A DNA stretch of 64,000 nt from Gemmatimonadales bacterium (GTDB lineage Bacteria > Gemmatimonadota > Gemmatimonadetes > Longimicrobiales > Gaopeijiaceae), in assembly GCA_007692605.1 (NCBI GenBank), contig REBS01000135.1, forward strand, positions 47,499 to 111,498, written 5' to 3'. A program made the translations under genes and the position numbers. The notes under the pieces were generated by a model. That model had not been told where the DNA came from, did no database searches, and was given only the letters and a program-made list of their open reading frames with translations. How positions within the stretch are numbered: the first letter of the stretch is position 1; every line of letters begins with the position of its first letter. This document shows, piece after piece, positions 27,224 to 37,610 of the stretch.

Positions 27224-28608
27224 TCGACTACTCCGTGCTGGGGATTCCTGGTGGGACGGGGAGCTCGTTCCCCCTGTCTCCGTGGTTCCCGGTCGGCCCG
27301 CTCTGGTTCGGTATGCGGTGGCGACGACTGCCGGTCCTCGATTCCGTAGAGGAAGCGGACCGCGTCGACGAGTTCGGCGCCTCCCCCCCGTGCCATCCCC
27401 TTACGAAGACGTACCGTGGGGTCGTGCAGCAGCTTGTTCAGCAGGCGGCGAGAGAACTCCTCGACCCGTCCTCGCTCCTCGGGATCGAGAGTATCCAGGC
27501 TCCCGAACAGCCTCTCCAGCTCAGCCGCCCGATGCACTTCCGCCTGCTCTCTCATCCGTCGAATCACCGGCACCACCTCTCTGGAGGCATACCAACTGCG
27601 AAATTCACGCCACCGATCATCGATGATGCGATTCGCGGCAGGTATGGCCTCCGAGCGAAGCTCGACATGCTCGTCCACGATTTTCCGAAGGTCGTCCACA
27701 TTGTACAGGAAGACCCCGTCGGCGTCACCCACCCCCGGCTCGACGTCACGGGGAATCGCAATATCGATGATGAGCAGCGGACGATGCCTGCCGTTTGGAA
27801 ACGCCTCGCGAAACCTTTGTCCGGTGAGGACGGGATGCGGGGCCGCCGTCGAGGCCAGGATGATGTCCGCCTGAGGAAGCCCGTCGGTGAGACGCTCGAT
27901 CGGGATCGCCCGGCCCTCGAGTCGCTCGGCAAGATCTTCGGCCCGACTGTAGGTTCGGTTCGCGACGAGAACGCCCCGGACCCCCTCCCTGGCCAACGCC
28001 TCGACCATGAGCTCCGCAGTGGCTCCGGCGCCCAGGATCAGGATCCGCTTCTCCCGCAGTTGTCCGAAAATCTTGCGGGCCAGTTCCACCGCCACCGATG
28101 CGACCGACGCGGTGCCCTCGTTGATCGAGGTCTCGGCACGGATCTGACCCCCGACCGCGAGTGCGGTCTGGAAGAGGCGGTTGAGGACCGGGCCCGTCAG
28201 TGCCGGTTCCTCCCCGGTGCCGGCGGAGCGATGGTAGGCCTCGCGGACCTGGCCCTGGATCTCGGCCTCGCCGGTCACCATCGAGTCGAGACCCGCGGAT
28301 ACTCCGAAGAGATGACGAACGACCGATTCCCCCTCCCTGTGGAAGAGGTACTCCTCGGCCGAACGCTCCAGCCCCACGGCCTTTTCGGCAAAGAGACTCT
28401 GCACCGCCTGCATGCACTCCGGACCAAGGACCGGATAGAGGTAGACCTCGGTCCGATTGCAGGTCGAGAGGAGAACGGCCTCCTCGATTCCGGTACGTGA
28501 CCGAAGCGTCATGAGGGCGCGAGCGGCGTCGGAGTCCGAAAACGCCATCCGCTCCCGCACCTCGACCGGGGCCGTGTGGTGGCTGACGCCCACCACGGCG
28601 ATCGGCAT
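27220..28608 (-). CDS. hemA: Glutamyl-tRNA reductase
   Basis: Reduces glutamyl-tRNA to glutamate-1-semialdehyde, the first committed step of haem synthesis by the C5 route. The 462 residues include the catalytic Cys50 in LLSTCNRTEVY, the GLDSMVTGEAEIQGQVR segment, the NADPH-binding GAGATAEL and a C-terminal dimerisation domain ending in a basic, Pro-rich tail of about 30 residues. The start is two bases after the ccsA-like stop. An upstream extension is unsupported. Confidence 0.96.
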   Translation of the reverse strand: MPIAVVGVSHHTAPVEVRERMAFSDSDAARALMTLRSRTGIEEAVLLSTCNRTEVYLYPVLGPECMQAVQSLFAEKAVGLERSAEEYLFHREGESVVRHLFGVSAGLDSMVTGEAEIQGQVREAYHRSAGTGEEPALTGPVLNRLFQTALAVGGQIRAETSINEGTASVASVAVELARKIFGQLREKRILILGAGATAELMVEALAREGVRGVLVANRTYSRAEDLAERLEGRAIPIERLTDGLPQADIILASTAAPHPVLTGQRFREAFPNGRHRPLLIIDIAIPRDVEPGVGDADGVFLYNVDDLRKIVDEHVELRSEAIPAANRIIDDRWREFRSWYASREVVPVIRRMREQAEVHRAAELERLFGSLDTLDPEERGRVEEFSRRLLNKLLHDPTVRLRKGMARGGGAELVDAVRFLYGIEDRQSSPPHTEPERADREPRRQGERAPRPTRNPQHGVVE

Positions 28609-28610
28609 CT

Positions 28611-29420
28611 TCAGAGGAATAGCCCCGCTCCGCCCACGGTCAGGCGAAGTGCCAGATAGCTGCAGATCACCACGGCGAATCCGATCACGGCTGCCATCGC
28701 CCCCCGATAGTCCGTGCGCCCGCTTCCTCGTCGGGCCACGATGATCGCCACGAAGATGAACCACGAGAGGAGCGCCCAGATCACCTTCGGGTCACCGACC
28801 TCGAGGGAGCCTCGATTCGCGGTCGTCCAGGCCCAGCCCAGTCCGAGCGCCAGGGAAAGCATGGCGAAGCCGGCCCAGACCCCGACGCGGCCCAGCAGGT
28901 CGAGGGTCGCCAGGGGGGGGATGAACCGAAAGAACCGCCCGAGCCGCTTCGACTTCAGCTCATGGTGCTGGATCAGGTAGAGGATTCCGGCGGCGAAGGC
29001 CAGCGCCAGCCCCTGATATCCGAAGAAGGCGAAGGTCACGTGAAGAACGAACCCCACGCCCTGGAAATCGACGGTCAGAGGAGACGGCTCGATCCCGAGA
29101 ATCATCGCGATTCCCAGACAGATCGTGATGAAGGGGAGCAGGGCGATTCCGACCCTCGCCGCCTCCCGAAGGGGGATCGTGGCCAGCAGGGCGAGCCCCC
29201 CCACGAAGGCCAGCGAGGACAGCGCTGCTCCCGGGCCGACGAGGGGGAGTTCCCCATAGCGGATCCAATAGTCCCCCAGGGCGATCGCGTGCACGACCAC
29301 CGCAGCGCCGGCGATCGCCGACGCGAAGGTCGGGCCTTCGCCTCGCGACCCCTTCACGAGGAAGTGGATCCAGAGAGAGAAGGCGCCTACGTAGAGGAGA
29401 AATGCGAGAAGATGTATCAC
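28611..29420 (-). CDS. CcsA/HemX-family cytochrome c biogenesis membrane protein
   Basis: 269 residues with eight predicted membrane helices. The family features are the helix with HVTFAFFGYQGLALAFAAG and the segment GLGWAWTTANRGSLEVGDPKV, a version of the tryptophan-rich haem-handling region seen in CcsA, CcmC and HemX. It is immediately upstream of hemA, which is the classical hemX-hemA arrangement. In Bacillus HemX lowers HemA levels; in Gemmatimonadota-like genomes a haem export/ccs role is equally possible. Confidence 0.85.
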   Translation of the reverse strand: MIHLLAFLLYVGAFSLWIHFLVKGSRGEGPTFASAIAGAAVVVHAIALGDYWIRYGELPLVGPGAALSSLAFVGGLALLATIPLREAARVGIALLPFITICLGIAMILGIEPSPLTVDFQGVGFVLHVTFAFFGYQGLALAFAAGILYLIQHHELKSKRLGRFFRFIPPLATLDLLGRVGVWAGFAMLSLALGLGWAWTTANRGSLEVGDPKVIWALLSWFIFVAIIVARRGSGRTDYRGAMAAVIGFAVVICSYLALRLTVGGAGLFL

Positions 29421-29445
29421 GCCACCCCATCCCGGGGGAGAGGTC

Positions 29446-30411
29446 TCAGGGCATGGCCCGTGTCAGGACCACGGTCATCCCCGGCCGGATCACACTCGGA
29501 AGTCGGGACTGGACAATCCGGAGGGTCGCCGTGCCGTCGCGGAGTCCTACAACCTGGAAGTCTCCGGCGTCCGCACCCTCCCATCCATCCGCCGCACCCG
29601 CCATGGCGCTGAACTCATCACCCACCGCGAGGCCATCCGCCGCACCGGCGTCGATGAAGAACCGGTCTCCGGGGAGATACAGCTCCTTTCTTTCCTCGAA
29701 GGCGAGAACACGCGCCGAGAACCGACTCGGGGTATCGCCGGGGTATACGCCGGCCTCGAGGGGGAAGGTCCGCATGGGGACGATCTGATTTCCGAGTTCG
29801 ACCTTCGAGTAGTCCCGCACCAGCCGGGCCACAGCCCCGGACGCGTCTACCCGCTGCACCTCGAGGACCCCGGTCGGGATCATCACCTGTCCGACGTTCT
29901 CGATCGTTCGCGATTCGCGCACCGCCAGAAGCTGATCCCCCGGCTGCACCGAAACGCCCGGATCGAGGCTCAGGCGCACGTCGTCGTAGGGGAGGACGGT
30001 GCTGCGACCCAGCCGCACGTCCTGGCCGCCCGAGAAGTAGCGGACCTCGCCCAGCGACTCCGTCGGCGCATCGGGATGGACCAGCCAGCTGGCCGCCTGA
30101 AAGGTCGCAGGGGAAAGCGTCGGCACCTCGGACGGAGGAACCAGGAGCACCTGGCTTCCCTCGGTCACCTGGCTGGCCCTGACGCCGTAGAAGATCGTCC
30201 GGTCCCCCGTGTAGGGAGGGGTAGCCTGGGGCACGAAGGGTCGCCGCCGGAGGAGCGCCCGTCGACCCTCGGGAGTCGTCAGGTCCAGGGTGTCGAGGGA
30301 GATCCCGGTCAGGGTCGCCCCGGGAGGAGCGTCCTGGGCGTGGGCCGGTGAAGGCCCCCCGACCACGAGGAGGATCACGAACGATGCGAGTACCGCCGTC
30401 GACCTGAGCAT
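29446..30411 (-). CDS. Secreted protein of unknown function with two SH3-like repeats
   Basis: 321 residues from MLRSTAVLAS, with GGGAG six bases before the ATG. It has a signal peptide cleaved after AHAQ (about 24). Two repeated beta-rich modules lie at about 160-225 (PGDQLLAVRESRTIENVGQV) and 250-320 (PGDRFFIDAGAADGLAVGDE). Each has a GD-turn followed by a GxVEVxRV or GTATLRIV strand, resembling the C-terminal domain of flagellar FlgT-type or LysM-adjacent proteins. No named family is certain. It sits between hemB and the CcsA/HemX gene, all on the minus strand. Confidence 0.7.
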   Translation of the reverse strand: MLRSTAVLASFVILLVVGGPSPAHAQDAPPGATLTGISLDTLDLTTPEGRRALLRRRPFVPQATPPYTGDRTIFYGVRASQVTEGSQVLLVPPSEVPTLSPATFQAASWLVHPDAPTESLGEVRYFSGGQDVRLGRSTVLPYDDVRLSLDPGVSVQPGDQLLAVRESRTIENVGQVMIPTGVLEVQRVDASGAVARLVRDYSKVELGNQIVPMRTFPLEAGVYPGDTPSRFSARVLAFEERKELYLPGDRFFIDAGAADGLAVGDEFSAMAGAADGWEGADAGDFQVVGLRDGTATLRIVQSRLPSVIRPGMTVVLTRAMP

Positions 30412-30510
30412 GACGGCTCCCGGGTCTGAAATCGAAACAGGGGGCGGGCAGAGGTGCACCGCCATCGTCGAAGATACGCCAGCCCGACAGGTGGGTCAAT
30501 CAGCCCGACG

Positions 30511-31509
30511 TCAAATGTTTATCTCCGCGAACCGCCGAGCCCAGTATGTGAGGATCAGATCGGCACCCGCCCTTCGGATCGAGAGAAGGGCTTCCAGCAT
30601 CGCCCGGTCCTCGTCGAGCCACCCCCGTTCGGCTGCCGCCATGATCGCCGCATACTCGCCGGATACGTGGTAGGCCGCGACGGGAACATCGGTGCCCTCC
30701 CGAACCGCCCGGATGATATCGAGGTAGGCAAGCGCGGGCTTGACCATGACGATGTCCGCTCCCTCTTCGAGATCCGCGCGGACCTCGCGCAGCGCTTCGC
30801 GCGCGTTCGCCGGGTCCATCTGGTAGCCTCGGCGGTCCCCATGCTCGGGAGCGGACTCGGCCGCGTCCCGGAAGGGCCCGTAGAAGGCCGACGCGTACTT
30901 GGCCGCGTAGCTCATGATCGGAAGCTCCGGGAAGCCCTCGGCATCGAGCGCCCTGCGGATCGCCCCGACGCGGCCGTCCATCATGTCCGAGGGCGCCACG
31001 AGATCGGCGCCCGCCCGGGCGTGGCTGACGGCCGATCGGGCGAGCAGGTCCAGCGTCGGGTCGTTCTGGACCCGGCCCCCCTCGAGGACCCCGCAGTGCC
31101 CGTGGTCGGTGTATTCGCACAGACATACATCGGTCACGACCAGGAGCCCGGGCGCCGTGGCCTTCAAGGCCCGGACCGCCTCCTGCACGACACCGGACTC
31201 GTCCCAAGCTCCGGAGCCCTCGGGGTCTTTCAACGTCGGGATCCCGAAGAGGATGACCCCGCCGATCCCCAGTTCGGCGAGTCTGGGACCTTCGGCGGCC
31301 ACCTCGTCCACCGATAGCTGCTCCACCCCGGGCATCGAGGAGACGGGCCGCCGGATCCCCTCGCCAGACACCACGAAGAGCGGGAGGATCAGCTGCTCCG
31401 CAGAGAGGCGGGTTTCACGGACGAGGGCTCGGAGCGCCGGGCTTCGGCGCAGCCTTCGGCCCCGGTGGAACCGTGAGGCTGCAATGCGAGGTTCCGATGG
31501 TTCGGTCAT
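30511..31509 (-). CDS. hemB: Delta-aminolevulinic acid dehydratase (porphobilinogen synthase)
   Basis: Condenses two aminolevulinate molecules to porphobilinogen. The 332 residues carry the Schiff-base lysines Lys204 ([13 protein letters not shown]) and Lys257 ([12 protein letters not shown]). They also have the zinc cysteines Cys129, Cys131 and Cys139 in [13 protein letters not shown], so this is the zinc-dependent type. The ATG beginning MTEPSEP was chosen; a longer reading runs into rimI. It lies 13 bases from rimI. Confidence 0.96.
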   Translation of the reverse strand: MTEPSEPRIAASRFHRGRRLRRSPALRALVRETRLSAEQLILPLFVVSGEGIRRPVSSMPGVEQLSVDEVAAEGPRLAELGIGGVILFGIPTLKDPEGSGAWDESGVVQEAVRALKATAPGLLVVTDVCLCEYTDHGHCGVLEGGRVQNDPTLDLLARSAVSHARAGADLVAPSDMMDGRVGAIRRALDAEGFPELPIMSYAAKYASAFYGPFRDAAESAPEHGDRRGYQMDPANAREALREVRADLEEGADIVMVKPALAYLDIIRAVREGTDVPVAAYHVSGEYAAIMAAAERGWLDEDRAMLEALLSIRRAGADLILTYWARRFAEINI

Positions 31510-31522
31510 GACGGCTCTGTGG

Positions 31523-31984
31523 TCAGGAGGCTCGGGAGAGATCGACGTCGAAGTCCAGCTGCAGCACGATGGCATCCTCTCGGGGATTCACATAGTAGTT
31601 CCGACGCTCGCCGACCGCCTCGAAGCCTCGGCTCCGGTAGAGTCGCAGCGCCGCTTCATTCGACTTCCTAACTTCAAGAAAGACCCGGAGGACTCCGTGG
31701 AGGGCGACCTCGGCGAGCAGGACGTCGAGGAGGGCTCCCCCCAGCCCGTTCCCCCGCGCCGATGGAGAGATCGCGAGATTCGCGAGTTCGGCCTCGTCGA
31801 ACACCCACCAGATGATGCCGTGACCGATCAGCGCGCCCGCGTCGTCTTCGGCCACCCGGAAAATCACGGTGTGCCGGGCCAGGAGCGAGAGGAAGGTGTG
31901 CCGGCTCCAGGGGGTCGAGAAGGAGGCCGCCTCGTTTCGCACCACCGCATCGAGATCTGCGGGGGTCGCGGGCCGAATCTTCAC
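31523..31984 (-). CDS. rimI: Ribosomal-protein-alanine N-acetyltransferase RimI
   Basis: GNAT acetyltransferase that in E. coli acetylates the N-terminal alanine of ribosomal protein S18. The 153 residues have the acetyl-CoA loop [12 protein letters not shown] (about 87-98) and the C-terminal [24 protein letters not shown] split over about 115-138, a RimI hallmark. The start is GTG overlapping the tsaB stop (GTGA). Its neighbours tsaB and tsaE are its usual company. Confidence 0.9.
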   Translation of the reverse strand: MKIRPATPADLDAVVRNEAASFSTPWSRHTFLSLLARHTVIFRVAEDDAGALIGHGIIWWVFDEAELANLAISPSARGNGLGGALLDVLLAEVALHGVLRVFLEVRKSNEAALRLYRSRGFEAVGERRNYYVNPREDAIVLQLDFDVDLSRAS

Positions 31985-32763
31985 GCTCCGCTCACTTCGG
32001 CTTCCCGCTCCGGCTGCGAGGGCCGCAGGTAGTCGGGTTCCCAGCGGGAGCCGGCGGACTCGGGCGATGCGTCCGGATGCAGCGCGTGAATCCGCAGGAG
32101 GCCCTCGGCGGTCGGGAGCCCGGCCGGGAAGGGCAGGATGCGATGGCCCTCCCCGTCGAGCACCTCGGCATGCCGGTGCGCTCCGTCTCCGCAGAAGAGG
32201 ACGTTCTCCGGGAGGTCCCGCTGCAGAAGTTCGTCGAGAGTGATGGCCTCGGGAGCCACCGTCTCCTCGACGACTCCCGGAAGGAACCGGTAGCAGGCGG
32301 CGTAGAGCCGGTCGGCTCTGGCGTCGAAGAGCACGTAGCGGGGCCAGGCCTCGGCTTCGTCGGGAAGATCGAGTCGGCGGGGAACCGCCTCGGCCCGCAG
32401 GGCCGCGGGAATCTGTGCTCGGTAGGACGCAGCGGCCGCCGCCAGCGACGACCAGGTCCACAGCGGGACCCCGAGCCCCCGCGAGAGCCCGCGGGCCGTG
32501 GCCGCAGCGATCCGGACCCCCGTAAAGGAGCCGGGTCCCCGTCCGACCACGATCCCCGTCAGGTCGACCCTGTCGACCCCTGCGTCCTCGAGCACGCCCT
32601 CGATCGTGGGAACGAGCAGTGCGGCCTGCTCCCCCCTCCGCAGAAGAAGGGCTCGGGCCCGCACCTCTCCGCGCCGGGAAACCGCGACCGAGCCGAACCC
32701 CGACGACGTGTCGATCGCCAGCAGGACCGAGCCCGTCTCGGCGGGCGTTGCCCCTCGACCCAT
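31981..32763 (-). CDS. tsaB: tRNA threonylcarbamoyladenosine protein TsaB
   Basis: Dimerisation partner of TsaD in the t6A modification of tRNA position 37. The 260 residues have the actin-like ASKHA fold: LLAIDTSSGFGSVAV at about 13-27, then GIVVGRGPGSFTGVRIA at about 75-91, the TsaB signature. Its ATG overlaps the tsaE stop by one base (TGATG), and its stop overlaps rimI. TsaD and TsaC are not in the window. Confidence 0.94.
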   Translation of the reverse strand: MGRGATPAETGSVLLAIDTSSGFGSVAVSRRGEVRARALLLRRGEQAALLVPTIEGVLEDAGVDRVDLTGIVVGRGPGSFTGVRIAAATARGLSRGLGVPLWTWSSLAAAAASYRAQIPAALRAEAVPRRLDLPDEAEAWPRYVLFDARADRLYAACYRFLPGVVEETVAPEAITLDELLQRDLPENVLFCGDGAHRHAEVLDGEGHRILPFPAGLPTAEGLLRIHALHPDASPESAGSRWEPDYLRPSQPEREAEVSGA

Positions 32764-33227
32764 CACCCCCGCTCCAGCGTGACGGGGAAGCCGGGCAGAT
32801 GCGGGGGAGCCCCCACCCGATGGATCTGAACCATGCGGAGCGACGATCCGGGCTCGGGTGCGATCAGGTGAATGTCCCATCGATCACCGGGAAGGTGCTC
32901 TCCGGCGCGCTCCGGCCATTCCACCATGACGAGCTCGGCCCCTTGTCCCAACTCTTCCCACCCGAGCTCCCAGAGTTCGTCGGGCTCCCGCAACCGATAC
33001 AGGTCCAGATGCACGACTTCGGAATCGCCTCGGGCGGGATAGCGGAAGAGCAGATTGAAGGTCGGCGACGGCATCGCGCCTTCGACCCCGGCCCCGCGGG
33101 CGATCGCCCGGGCCAGAACCGATTTCCCGGCCCCCAGCTGCCCACGCAGCCCCAGGAAGATGGGAAGCTCGACCGCAGCCCCGACCTGCTCACCCCAGTG
33201 GATGAGGTCCCGCTCCGATAGCATCAT
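32763..33227 (-). CDS. tsaE: tRNA threonylcarbamoyladenosine ATPase TsaE
   Basis: Small ATPase that resets the TsaB-TsaD complex during t6A synthesis. The 154 residues have Walker A GQLGAGKS (29-36, Lys35), SPTFNLLFRY after it, and VVHLDLYRLREPDEL with the Walker B-like Asp. The frame opens with two ATGs; AAGG is better spaced for the second. It follows uvrB after four bases. Confidence 0.95.
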   Translation of the reverse strand: MMLSERDLIHWGEQVGAAVELPIFLGLRGQLGAGKSVLARAIARGAGVEGAMPSPTFNLLFRYPARGDSEVVHLDLYRLREPDELWELGWEELGQGAELVMVEWPERAGEHLPGDRWDIHLIAPEPGSSLRMVQIHRVGAPPHLPGFPVTLERG

Positions 33228-33231
33228 CGCC

Positions 33232-35265
33232 TTACTTCCTCGCCGAAGTCGAGGGCCTCTTCGACGAGCCGTCCAGCCGCGACCGGACCTCGAAAAGCTC
33301 GTCTCTCAGGCGTGCCGCCCTCTCGAAATCCATGGCGGCCGCCGCCACCTCCATCTCCGCCTCCAGCACCTTGGCCATCTCCTCGAGGTTGATCTCGTCC
33401 TGGTAGCTTCCGATCTCGTCGAGTTCCTCGGCCACCTTGAGGGGAGCCAGGACCCTCGCGTCCGCCACCCGGGTCGAGAATTCGATCTCCTCGATGCTCT
33501 TGCGGATCGTGGTCGGAGTGATCCCGTGCTCGATATTGTGCGCAACCTGAATCTCGCGCCTCCGCTCGGTCTCGTCGATGCACCGACGCATCGACTCGGT
33601 GACCCGATCGGCATACAGGATCGCCCGCCCCTGTTCGTTGCGTGCCGCCCGTCCAATCGTCTGGATCAGAGAACGATGGTTGCGGAGGAAGCCCTCCTTG
33701 TCCGCGTCGAGGATCGCCACGAGCGAGACTTCGGGCAGATCGAGCCCCTCGCGCAGGAGGTTGATGCCCACCAGGACATCGAATCGCCCCAGGCGGAGCC
33801 CCCGGATGATCTCCATCCGCTCGATCGTGTCGATGTCGGAGTGCATGTAGCTCACCTTCACGCCGACCCCCTGCAGGTACTCCGACAGGTCCTCGGCCAT
33901 CCGCTTCGTGAGCGTGGTCACCAGCACCCGCTCGCCCCGCTGCTCGCGCAACCGGATCTCGGAGAGCAGGTCGTCGACCTGACCCGTCACGGGGCGAACC
34001 TCCACCTCCGGATCCACCAGCCCCGTCGGGCGGATGATCTGCTCCACGACCACCCCACCCGAGAGCTCGAGCTCCCGATCGGCCGGGGTCGCCGAGACGA
34101 AGATCGCCTTCTCCAGCATGCCCAGCCACTCCTCGAACTGGAGAGGGCGGTTGTCGAGCGCCGAGGGAAGCCGGAAGCCGTGCTCGATCAGCGTCTCCTT
34201 TCGCGAACGATCTCCCTTGTACATTCCCCCGATCTGGGGGAGCGACTGGTGGGACTCGTCCACGATGATCAGCCAGTCGTCGGGAAAGTAGTCCAGCAGA
34301 CACGAGGGACGCTCCCCGGGCTTCCTCCCCGACATGAAGCGCGAATAGTTCTCGATCCCCGGGCAGGTGCCGATCTCGAGCATCATCTCGATGTCGAACC
34401 GGGTCCGCGACTCGATCCGCTGCGCCTCGAGCATGCGCCCGTTCCGCTGGAAGTGCTTGACCTGCTCCTCCATCTCGGCCCGGATTTCCGGCACCGCCTC
34501 CTCGATCGTCTGGCGGTGCGTGACGTAGTGCGAGGCGGGGTAGATCGCCGTGCGCTCCATCGCCGTGATGATCTCGCCGGTCAGCGGGTCGAAGCGGGTG
34601 ATCCGCTCCACCTCGTCGCCCCAGAACTCGATCCGGATCGCCTGTTCCTCATAGGCCGGGAGGACTTCCACGGTGTCTCCACGCACGCGGAAATTTCCCC
34701 GCTCGAAGGCGATGTCGTTCCTCCGGTACTGGATGTCGACGAGCGCCCGGAGAAGGTCGCTTCGCCCCATCTCCTCTCCGACGGTGACCTCGAACATCAG
34801 GGACCGGTAGTCCTCGGGGTTCCCCAGCCCGTAGATGCACGAGACCGAGGCGACCACCACCACGTCCTCACGCTCGAAGAGCGACGAGGTGGCGCGCAGC
34901 CGCAGACGGTCGATGTCCTCGTTGATCGCCGAGTCCTTCTCGATGTAGGTGTCCGTCGACGGGACGTAGGCCTCGGGCTGATAGTAGTCGTAGTACGAGA
35001 CGAAGTATTCCACCGCGTTCGAGGGGAGCAGTCCCTTGAGCTCCCCGTAGAGCTGTGCGGCCAGCGTCTTGTTGTGCGACATGACGAGGGTCGGGCGACG
35101 GTGGTTCGCGATCACGTGCGCCATGGTCAGCGTCTTCCCGGTCCCGGTCGCACCCAGGAGGGTCTGAAAACGATCCCCCCTCTCGAGTCCCTCGGTGAGT
35201 TCGGTGATCGCCCGGGGCTGGTCGCCCTTCGGCTCGTAGGGCGCCTCGATTCGGAAGTGCGGCAT
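33232..35265 (-). CDS. uvrB: Excinuclease ABC subunit UvrB
   Basis: Damage-verification helicase of nucleotide excision repair. The 677 residues have Walker A GATGTGKT (38-45), the strand-separating beta-hairpin [12 protein letters not shown] (about 92-103), helicase motifs including [10 protein letters not shown] and RAARNEQG, and the C-terminal UVR motif that binds UvrC ([13 protein letters not shown]). All usual domains are present. The start lies seven bases after the rel stop. Confidence 0.98.
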   Translation of the reverse strand: MPHFRIEAPYEPKGDQPRAITELTEGLERGDRFQTLLGATGTGKTLTMAHVIANHRRPTLVMSHNKTLAAQLYGELKGLLPSNAVEYFVSYYDYYQPEAYVPSTDTYIEKDSAINEDIDRLRLRATSSLFEREDVVVVASVSCIYGLGNPEDYRSLMFEVTVGEEMGRSDLLRALVDIQYRRNDIAFERGNFRVRGDTVEVLPAYEEQAIRIEFWGDEVERITRFDPLTGEIITAMERTAIYPASHYVTHRQTIEEAVPEIRAEMEEQVKHFQRNGRMLEAQRIESRTRFDIEMMLEIGTCPGIENYSRFMSGRKPGERPSCLLDYFPDDWLIIVDESHQSLPQIGGMYKGDRSRKETLIEHGFRLPSALDNRPLQFEEWLGMLEKAIFVSATPADRELELSGGVVVEQIIRPTGLVDPEVEVRPVTGQVDDLLSEIRLREQRGERVLVTTLTKRMAEDLSEYLQGVGVKVSYMHSDIDTIERMEIIRGLRLGRFDVLVGINLLREGLDLPEVSLVAILDADKEGFLRNHRSLIQTIGRAARNEQGRAILYADRVTESMRRCIDETERRREIQVAHNIEHGITPTTIRKSIEEIEFSTRVADARVLAPLKVAEELDEIGSYQDEINLEEMAKVLEAEMEVAAAAMDFERAARLRDELFEVRSRLDGSSKRPSTSARK

Positions 35266-35272
35266 TCGGCGG

Positions 35273-37540
35273 TCAGTCCCTGTCCACGTCCAGAAGGTCG
35301 GAGTCGACGAACGACTCCCTTCGCTCCACCGAAATCACGCCCTTGATGCGGGTGATCACCTTGACCACCCGGTTCAGGTGCTGCAGGTCCCGGACCTCGA
35401 CCACGAACTCCCCGAGCATCCCGTCGTCTACGGCGCGGATGTCGGCGTGCTGAATATCGGTCCCCGTCTCGGTGATCGCCTTCGCGATGTCGGAGAGGAG
35501 TCCGCGTCGGTCCGTGCCCCGCGTGTAGAGCTTCACGAAGAATCGTTCGCCCTGCTCCGCCGACCACTCGATCTCCATGCGGCGGTCGGGGTCCTGCGAA
35601 AGATTGAGGACGTTCGGGCAGTCCTTCCGGTGGATCGACACCCCTCGCCCCGCGGTGATGTAGCCGATCACGTCATCGCCGGGCACCGGCTGGCAGCACT
35701 GCGAGTAGCGAACCATGAGATTGTCAATTCCCTGGATGCGCACCCCCTTGTCCGAGCGCCGGATCTTGCGGGCGATCCGCTGCAGGGGCGAGTCCGCCTT
35801 CCGCTTCGCCTCTTGCACCTCCTGTTCGGGGAGGATCTCCTTGAGGACCGCCGACGGACCGACGTCGCCCCGACCGAGCGCGGCGTAGACGTGCTCCCAG
35901 TCCGGGTAGTCCAGCGACTCCGCCGCCGCCTCCAGGACCGCGGGGTCGGGGAGGCTCACCCGCAGCTTCTTCAGTTCGCGATCCAGGAACTCCTTGCCCA
36001 GCTTCATCGACTGCTCGTGCTCCTCGGCCCGGATCCACTGCCGGATCTTCTGGCGAGCCCTCGACGTCTTCACGAAGGCGAGCCAGTCGCGCGACGGGCT
36101 CTGCTTCTGCGAGGTGAGGACCTCGACCGTATCCCCGTTCTTGAGCTCCCTCGAGAGCGGGGCGATCCGGCCGTTGACCTTGGCGCCGGCGCAGTGAAAC
36201 CCCACCTCGGTATGCACGGCGAAGGCGAAGTCGATGGGGGTCGCACCTACGGGAAGCTGTTTCACCTCGCCTTTCGGGGTGAAGACGAAGATCTCTCCCA
36301 GAAAGAGGTCCATCCGGAGGAATTCCATGAACTCCTCGGGCTCCGACGCCTCCTGCTGCCACTCCAGCACCTGGCGAAACCAGGTGAGGGCCTCGTCGAA
36401 CTCGTCCCCCTTGTCGGCTCCCTCCTTGTAGCGCCAGTGCGAGGCGATCCCGTATTCGGCGGTCCGGTGCATCTCCTCGGTCCGGATCTGGATCTCGTAG
36501 CGGCGTCCTCCCGGTCCGAATACGGTGGTGTGGAGGGACCGGTACATGTTCGACTTCGGAGTGGCGATGTAGTCGTGGAAGCGCTCCTGGATCGGGGTCC
36601 ACCGCGAATGGATGAGCCCGAGCGCGGCATAGCAGTTCTGGACCGTGTCCGTCGTCACCCGCATCGCCATCAGATCATAGATTTCTTCGAAGGGCTTGTC
36701 CCGCTTCGAGATCTTACGGTGGATCGACCACAGGTGCTTCGGACGTCCGGTGACCTCGCCCGGGATCCCCGATTCCTCGAGAAGCTCCTCCAGCGGCCGC
36801 TGCATCTCGAGGATCTGCCGCTCCCTCTCCTTGCGGCGCTGCTGGACCATGCGCCGCAGCTCCTCGTACTCGTCCGGCTCCAGGAACTTGAAGCACAGGT
36901 CCTCGAGCTCCCACTTCACCTGCGCCATTCCCAGGCGGTGCGCGAGGGGGGCGTAGATCTCCCGCGTCTCCAGCGCGATACGCTGCTGCTTCTGACGAGG
37001 GAGGTGCTCCAGCGTCCGCATGTTGTGGAGGCGGTCTGCGAGCTTGATCAGGATGACCCGCGCGTCCTCGGCCATCGAGAGGAGGAGCTTCCGGTAGTTC
37101 TCCGCCTGCCGCTCGGTCTGGGAACGGAACTTGACCTTCCCGATCTTCGTCACCCCGTCGACGATCGCCGCGACCTCGGCACCGAAGCGCTCCTCCACAT
37201 CGGTGAGCGAGAACTCGGTGTCCTCGACCACATCGTGGATGAGACCGGCCACGATCGAATCCGTGTCCAGGCGAAACTGCCCCAGGATGATCGCGACCTC
37301 GACGGCGTGGTTCACGAAGCTCTCGCCACTCGCCCGGGTCTGCCCGGAGTGCGCGGATTCCGCGAGCTCCCAGGCCTTCCGGATCCGATCCACGTCCAGC
37401 CTCGAGGCATACGCCTCCAGCTCCCTCGCCAGCGGACGAGGGAGGCCCCGGATGGTCGGAGTCGCAGGTTGGGCGGTGCCGGATGGAAGAGCCATAAGAG
37501 AGTCAGTACCCGAGGGGCTTCTCGATGCTCCGTCCATCAT
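35273..37540 (-). CDS. rel: Bifunctional-type (p)ppGpp synthetase/hydrolase (RelA/SpoT)
   Basis: Makes and probably degrades the alarmone (p)ppGpp. The 755 residues contain the HD hydrolase domain (His78, HDVVED at 102-107), the synthetase domain (about 260-380, [15 protein letters not shown]), TGS (about 410-475) and C-terminal ACT. The intact HD motif argues for hydrolase activity. The loop that is RxKD in bifunctional enzymes and ExDD in E. coli RelA reads RFHD (320-323), nearer to the bifunctional form. The start MMDGAS follows a GGGGGAAGG stretch; a later ATG (MALPSG) lacks a ribosome site. Confidence 0.95.
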   Translation of the reverse strand: MMDGASRSPSGTDSLMALPSGTAQPATPTIRGLPRPLARELEAYASRLDVDRIRKAWELAESAHSGQTRASGESFVNHAVEVAIILGQFRLDTDSIVAGLIHDVVEDTEFSLTDVEERFGAEVAAIVDGVTKIGKVKFRSQTERQAENYRKLLLSMAEDARVILIKLADRLHNMRTLEHLPRQKQQRIALETREIYAPLAHRLGMAQVKWELEDLCFKFLEPDEYEELRRMVQQRRKERERQILEMQRPLEELLEESGIPGEVTGRPKHLWSIHRKISKRDKPFEEIYDLMAMRVTTDTVQNCYAALGLIHSRWTPIQERFHDYIATPKSNMYRSLHTTVFGPGGRRYEIQIRTEEMHRTAEYGIASHWRYKEGADKGDEFDEALTWFRQVLEWQQEASEPEEFMEFLRMDLFLGEIFVFTPKGEVKQLPVGATPIDFAFAVHTEVGFHCAGAKVNGRIAPLSRELKNGDTVEVLTSQKQSPSRDWLAFVKTSRARQKIRQWIRAEEHEQSMKLGKEFLDRELKKLRVSLPDPAVLEAAAESLDYPDWEHVYAALGRGDVGPSAVLKEILPEQEVQEAKRKADSPLQRIARKIRRSDKGVRIQGIDNLMVRYSQCCQPVPGDDVIGYITAGRGVSIHRKDCPNVLNLSQDPDRRMEIEWSAEQGERFFVKLYTRGTDRRGLLSDIAKAITETGTDIQHADIRAVDDGMLGEFVVEVRDLQHLNRVVKVITRIKGVISVERRESFVDSDLLDVDRD

Positions 37541-37610
37541 ACACCTTCCCCCGGCCCGGGCAACGGTGTGCCCGAAGAGGGGGGGCTTCGGGGGTTCGGT
37601 GGCCGTCCCC

